A stretch of DNA of 64,000 nt from Streptomyces sp. S465 (lineage in GTDB: Bacteria > Actinomycetota > Actinomycetes > Streptomycetales > Streptomycetaceae): contig NZ_CP114036.1 of the NCBI RefSeq assembly GCF_026898115.1, forward strand, positions 4,024,001 through 4,088,000, read 5' to 3'. The notes under the pieces are model-generated. The model was not told where the DNA came from. It saw only the letters and a program-made list of their open reading frames with translations, and ran no database searches. Positions 60,491 to 64,000 of the stretch are shown piece by piece; the first letter of the stretch is position 1, and each line of letters begins with the position of its first letter. The translations under genes and the position numbers were made by a program.

Positions 60491-61082
60491 GCGCTGTCCG
60501 TCTCAGGCCGCCCGGCCACCACGTCCGCCGTGGGCCGGGCACATCGCGGGGCGCCGGGTCCCGCCCGTATCCGCCGAGGCGCACCCCGGATGCGGGCGGG
60601 GCGACGCGCACGCCCCACCCGCCCGCGCGTCCAGCCCCAAAGACACCTCGCGCGCGGGCGGACCGGGATGACGCGGCTGAGCGGCGTCCAACGGAACGTC
60701 AGGCGACGCGCAGCGGGACGGCAGGCGGAATCCGCCAGGACCGTGAGCGGAACCCGGCGGGACGGCAGGCGGACCCGGTAGCGGGACCACGGGCACAGCC
60801 CAGGGGCCACGAGCGAAACCCACGGACCACGAGCGAAACCCAGCAGCACCGTCCCCGAAGTCCGGCGGGACGGCAGGCGGACCCGGTAGCGGGACCACGG
60901 GCACAGCCCAGGGGCCACGAGCGAAACCCACGGACCACGAGCGAAACCCAGCAGCACCGTGCCCGAAGTCCAGCAGGACCTCGGGCACACCCACGGACCA
61001 CGAGCGAAACCCAGGGACCACGGGCACAGCCCAGGGACCACGAGCGAGACCCGGCAGCGCGGTGCCCGAAGTCCGGCGGGGC
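60491..61082. repeat. 592-bp gap with an 18-bp/108-bp minisatellite
   Basis: From 60491 to about 60750 the sequence is GC-rich with no recognisable gene. From 60754 a 108-bp unit is duplicated almost exactly (60754-60861, 60862-60969), followed by a divergent partial copy to about 61080. The unit is built of 18-bp modules such as GACCACGAGCGAAACCCA and GACCACGGGCACAGCCCA. An open frame crosses it because 18 and 108 are multiples of 3, but the product is only a repeat. Confidence 0.75.
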
Positions 61083-62111
61083 CTACGCGAAGTCCAGCAG
61101 GACCTTGCACGACTGGCTGCGGTCGGCGGCCTGGCCGAACGCCTCCGCCGCCTCCCGCACCGGCCGTACCGCGCTGATCAGCGCGTCGAACGACGGCTCG
61201 GCCGCCAGCAGCCGCAGCGCGTCGTCGAACTCCGCGTGGAAGCGGAACGCGCCGCGCAGGTCGATCTCCCGGGCGACCAGCAGGTTTCCGGCGAACGGGG
61301 TCTGCCCCGGCGGCAGCATGCCGAGCTGGACGACCACCCCGCCGCGGCGCACCCGGCGCAGACAGGTGTCGAGCCCGGCGGCCACACCCGATGCCTCGAT
61401 CGCGACGTCCGCCTCGTCCGAGGGCCAGCTGGGGTCGTCCGGGTCGTCGGCCCGTACGCACGCCGTCGCGCCGGCCGCCGCCGCGAACTCCAGGGCGCGG
61501 GGCAGCAGGTCGGTGGCCGTGATGGTCGCGGCGCCCGCCGCGCGGGCCGCCGCGACGGTCAGGCAGCCGATCGGGCCGGCGCCCGTGACCAGCACATGAC
61601 GGCCCGCGAGGTCGCCTGCGCGGCGCACCGCGTGCAGCGCCACGGACAGCGGTTCGGCGAGCGCCGCCCGGCGGGGCTCCAGCCCCTCGGGCAGGGTCCG
61701 CAGCTGCACCGCCGGGACGGCGATACGGGAGGCGAACCCGCCCTGCACATGCGGGAAGCGCGCGGCGCTGCCCAGGTAGCGGGTGTCCCGGCAGACGTTG
61801 GCGCGGCCGTCGAGGCATTCGGGGCAGGCCCCGCACGGGGTGGCCGGGTGGACGGCGACCGGGGTGCCGGGCGCGGGCCCGGTCGCCCCGTCGCCGTAGG
61901 CCACGACCGTGCCGACGACCTCGTGGCCCAGCAGCATGGGCTCCCGCAGCCGGAAGTCACCCACCCCGCCGTGGCGGTGGTAGTGGAGGTCCGAGCCGCA
62001 GATCCCGCCGTAGCGGACCGCGACCACGGCCTGACCCGGCCCCGGCTCGGGCTCGGGGAGTTCATCGATCCGCAGATCGCCCGGCCCGTGGATCACACAG
62101 CCCAGCACCAT
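61083..62111 (-). CDS. idnD: zinc-dependent alcohol dehydrogenase, probable L-idonate 5-dehydrogenase
   Basis: The 342-residue medium-chain dehydrogenase has GGICGSDLHYHRHGGVGDFRLREPMLLGHEVVG (catalytic zinc ligands Cys, His, Glu), PATPCGACPECLDGRANVC (structural zinc, four Cys) and HVLVTGAGPIGCLTVAAARAAGA (Rossmann). The HYHRHGGVGDFxxREPMLLGHE block is, as I recall, characteristic of L-idonate 5-dehydrogenases. It oxidises L-idonate to 5-keto-D-gluconate, which the next enzyme reduces to D-gluconate. The ATG at 62111 follows GAGGAGG. It is part of the idnD-idnO-permease cluster. Confidence 0.87.
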   Translation of the reverse strand: MVLGCVIHGPGDLRIDELPEPEPGPGQAVVAVRYGGICGSDLHYHRHGGVGDFRLREPMLLGHEVVGTVVAYGDGATGPAPGTPVAVHPATPCGACPECLDGRANVCRDTRYLGSAARFPHVQGGFASRIAVPAVQLRTLPEGLEPRRAALAEPLSVALHAVRRAGDLAGRHVLVTGAGPIGCLTVAAARAAGAATITATDLLPRALEFAAAAGATACVRADDPDDPSWPSDEADVAIEASGVAAGLDTCLRRVRRGGVVVQLGMLPPGQTPFAGNLLVAREIDLRGAFRFHAEFDDALRLLAAEPSFDALISAVRPVREAAEAFGQAADRSQSCKVLLDFA

Positions 62112-62160
62112 CCGCCCCGCCTCCTCGTCGGTTGTCCCCGCTCGTCGGTGGCCCCCGTGT

Positions 62161-62940
62161 TCACAGGACGCTCGTCATGCCGCCGTCGACGTACAGCACC
62201 TGTCCGCTGACGAAGTCCGAGGCGGGGGAGGCCAGATAGAGCAGCGCGCCGACCAGGTCCTCGGTGCGGCCCCAGCGGCCGGCCGGGGTCCGCCCGCGCA
62301 CCCAGGCGCTGAATTCCTCGTCCTCGACCAGCGGCCGGGTCAGCTCGGTCTCGATGTAGCCGGGGCCGAGCCCGTTGACCTGGATGCCGTACCGGCCCCA
62401 GTCCGCGCACATGCCCTTGGTGAGCATCTTCAGCGCGCCCTTGGTCGCCGCGTACGGGGCGATCCCGGGGCGGACCACCTCGCTCTGCAACGAGCAGATG
62501 TTGACGATCTTGCCGTGGCCGCGGGTGGTCATCCGCCGGGCGGCCTCCCGGCCCACCAGGAAGGCGCTGGTGAGGTTGGTGTCCACGATCTGCTGCCAGG
62601 CGGCGTCGGTGAACTCCAGCAGCGGCGCCCGGTTCTGCATCCCGGCGTTGTTGACCAGGATGTCGAGCGGGCCCACCCGCTCCTCGACCTCGGCGATCCC
62701 GGCGGCCACGGCCGGGCCGTCGGTGACGTCGAACGCGGCGGTGTGCACCCGTGCGTCGGCGCCGCCGACCTCGGCGGCTGCCTTCGCGGCCTCCTCGAGG
62801 GCGTGCGGGTCGCGCCCGTTGAGCACCACCGTGCAGCCGGCCTCCAGCAGACCGCGCGCCAGGGCGTGGCCGATGCCCCGGCTGGAGCCGGTGACCAGTG
62901 CGGTGCGGCCCGCGATGTCGAAGAGCGGATGTGTGGTCAT
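62161..62940 (-). CDS. idnO: SDR family gluconate 5-dehydrogenase
   Basis: The 259-residue classical SDR has GRTALVTGSSRGIGHALARGL (TGxxxGxG), NNAG, the catalytic Ser in SLQSEVVRPG, YAATKGALKML (YxxxK) and GPGYIETELTRPL. With the adjacent idonate dehydrogenase and gluconate-type permease it fits the gluconate 5-dehydrogenase (5-ketogluconate reductase) of the idonate pathway. Gluconate would then enter the pentose phosphate route through gluconate kinase, which is not in the window. It lies between the permease (77 bp) and the idonate dehydrogenase (49 bp) genes on the same strand. Confidence 0.87.
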   Translation of the reverse strand: MTTHPLFDIAGRTALVTGSSRGIGHALARGLLEAGCTVVLNGRDPHALEEAAKAAAEVGGADARVHTAAFDVTDGPAVAAGIAEVEERVGPLDILVNNAGMQNRAPLLEFTDAAWQQIVDTNLTSAFLVGREAARRMTTRGHGKIVNICSLQSEVVRPGIAPYAATKGALKMLTKGMCADWGRYGIQVNGLGPGYIETELTRPLVEDEEFSAWVRGRTPAGRWGRTEDLVGALLYLASPASDFVSGQVLYVDGGMTSVL

Positions 62941-63017
62941 GGCGTGCGTATCCCTGCCTCTCGCTGCCTGTGCTTCTGCTCGCGTTCCTCTGCTTCTGCT
63001 CCCGTTCGGGAACGGTG

Positions 63018-64000
63018 CTAGATCACCAGCGACAGCAGCAGGACGAAGGCGAGCGAGACGACGGAGATGACCGTCTCCATCACGGACCAGGTCCGCACCG
63101 TCTGCCCCACGCTCATCCCGAAGTACTCCTTGACCAGCCAGAACCCCGCGTCGTTGACATGGCTGAAGAAGAGCGATCCGGCGCCGATGGACAGCACCAG
63201 CAGCGCCACATGCGTGCTGGACATATCGGCGGCGAGCGGTGTCATCAGCCCGGCGGCGGAGATCGTGGCCACGGTCGCCGAGCCGGTGGCGAGCCGGATG
63301 GCGACCGCGATCAGCCAGGCGAGCAGCAGTGCGGAGACGTTCCAGCTCTCCGAGATGTCCATGATCATTTTGCCGACGCCGATGTCGATCAGCGTCTGCT
63401 TGAAGCCGCCGCCCGCGGCGACGATCAGCAGGATTCCGGCGATCGGCGCGAGCGAGTGCTCGACGGTGGAGGAGAGGCGGTCCCGGGTGAAGCCGGCCGC
63501 CCGGCCCAGCGTGAACATGCCCACGATCACCGCCGCCAGCAGCGCGATCAGGGGCGCGCCGATGACGTCGGCGACCCGCTGGACGTGGTTGTCCGGGTTG
63601 TCCACCACGATGTCGACGAGCGCCTTGATGAGCATCAGCACGACCGGCAGCAGCACAGTGATCACGGTGGCCCCGAATCCGGGACGCCGCTCCAGCTCCG
63701 CCGACGGGCGCGTGGGGATCAGCCGGTCCGGCGGGGTGACCCGCACCCAGCGGTCGGCGACGCGGGAGAAGACCGGGCCCGCGATGATGGCGGTGGGCAC
63801 GGCGATGAGGACGCCGAGCGCCAGGGTGATCCCCAGGTCGGCGTGGACCGCGTCGATCGCGGCGAGCGGACCGGGGTGCGGCGGCACCAGGCCGTGCATG
63901 ACGGACAGGCCCGCGAGCGCCGGGATGCCGATCCGCATCAGCGAATAGTTGCCGCGCTTGGCGACCAGCAGCACCACCGGGATCATCAGCACCATGCCGA
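63018..64000 (-). CDS. GntP family gluconate/idonate permease, N-terminus beyond the window
   Basis: The visible 327 residues are the C-terminal two-thirds of a GntP-type symporter: alternating helices with PHPGPLAAIDAVHADLGITLALG (the PPHPGP motif typical of the family), LIVAAGGGFKQTLIDIGVG, ATGSATVATISAAGLMTPLA and FSHVNDAGFWLVKEYFGMSVGQTVRTWSVMETVISV at the end. Full proteins are about 450 residues, so roughly 125 lie past the right edge. It would import idonate or gluconate for the two dehydrogenases downstream. It is the first visible gene of the minus-strand operon. Confidence 0.9.
   Translation of the reverse strand, partial: GMVLMIPVVLLVAKRGNYSLMRIGIPALAGLSVMHGLVPPHPGPLAAIDAVHADLGITLALGVLIAVPTAIIAGPVFSRVADRWVRVTPPDRLIPTRPSAELERRPGFGATVITVLLPVVLMLIKALVDIVVDNPDNHVQRVADVIGAPLIALLAAVIVGMFTLGRAAGFTRDRLSSTVEHSLAPIAGILLIVAAGGGFKQTLIDIGVGKMIMDISESWNVSALLLAWLIAVAIRLATGSATVATISAAGLMTPLAADMSSTHVALLVLSIGAGSLFFSHVNDAGFWLVKEYFGMSVGQTVRTWSVMETVISVVSLAFVLLLSLVI

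Overview
The window is high-GC actinobacterial chromosome, almost certainly Streptomyces. GC-rich third codon positions, GTG starts, many probable leaderless promoters and near-exact Streptomyces gene sets (sigQ-afsQ1-afsQ2, a teichulosonic/sialic-type wall polymer locus, accA2 next to maf) support this. As I recall it, gene order from about 0.2 to 52 kb follows the conserved S. coelicolor core region around SCO4879-SCO4923. From about 52.2 to 60.5 kb the content becomes accessory: regulator/enzyme pairs, transposase remnants and gene fragments. After that comes an L-idonate/gluconate cluster that runs off the right edge.

Layout: (1) 0-8.7 kb: maf, a small membrane protein, the biotinylated acyl-CoA carboxylase alpha chain, an esterase with a divergent TetR gene, a DeoR regulator, a flavoprotein disulfide reductase and a gamma-glutamylcyclotransferase-like protein. 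(2) 8.8-17.2 kb: purine nucleoside phosphorylase, phosphohexomutase, deoxyribose-phosphate aldolase and two aldehyde dehydrogenase-like genes. A 1.6 kb non-coding repeat island with a 217-bp inverted repeat interrupts this stretch. (3) 17.3-20.8 kb: an operon resembling the lower protocatechuate 4,5-cleavage route (LigJ-like, LigI-like, MFS permease) behind a GntR-type operator. (4) 20.8-28.2 kb: uridine kinase, sigQ/afsQ1/afsQ2/lipoprotein, VanZ-like and PspC-like proteins, a small secreted protein and adenosine deaminase. (5) 28.3-32.4 kb: a degenerate alpha/beta hydrolase, a minisatellite and a divergent MFS/LysR pair. (6) 40.2-32.4 kb, minus strand: a nucleoside ABC uptake operon (BMP lipoprotein, ATPase, two permeases) continuing into cdd and deoA. 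(7) 40.5-50.5 kb: an M20 hydrolase and the wall-polymer locus (Kdn/sialate synthase, a cytidylyltransferase-phosphatase fusion, polysialyltransferase-like and other glycosyltransferases, an acyltransferase). (8) 50.6-64 kb: a CoA-transferase, the accessory island, and idnD-idnO-gntP.

The main functional theme is nucleoside salvage. Four transcription units (purine nucleoside phosphorylase, deoC, add and the BMP/ABC-cdd-deoA operon) carry the same palindrome CTACGCGCGTAG, or a 10/12 match to it, just upstream of their starts. Uptake, deamination, phosphorolysis, deoxyribose-phosphate cleavage and acetaldehyde oxidation therefore look like one dispersed regulon. Nine genes show a TANNNT-like -10 box only 6-7 nt before the start codon, which suggests leaderless transcripts.

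The second theme is repeat expansion. Many intergenic gaps hold GC-rich minisatellites (14-, 18-, 20-, about 95- and 108-bp units), including one inside the nucleoside operon. No tRNA, rRNA, CRISPR array or intact insertion sequence was seen.
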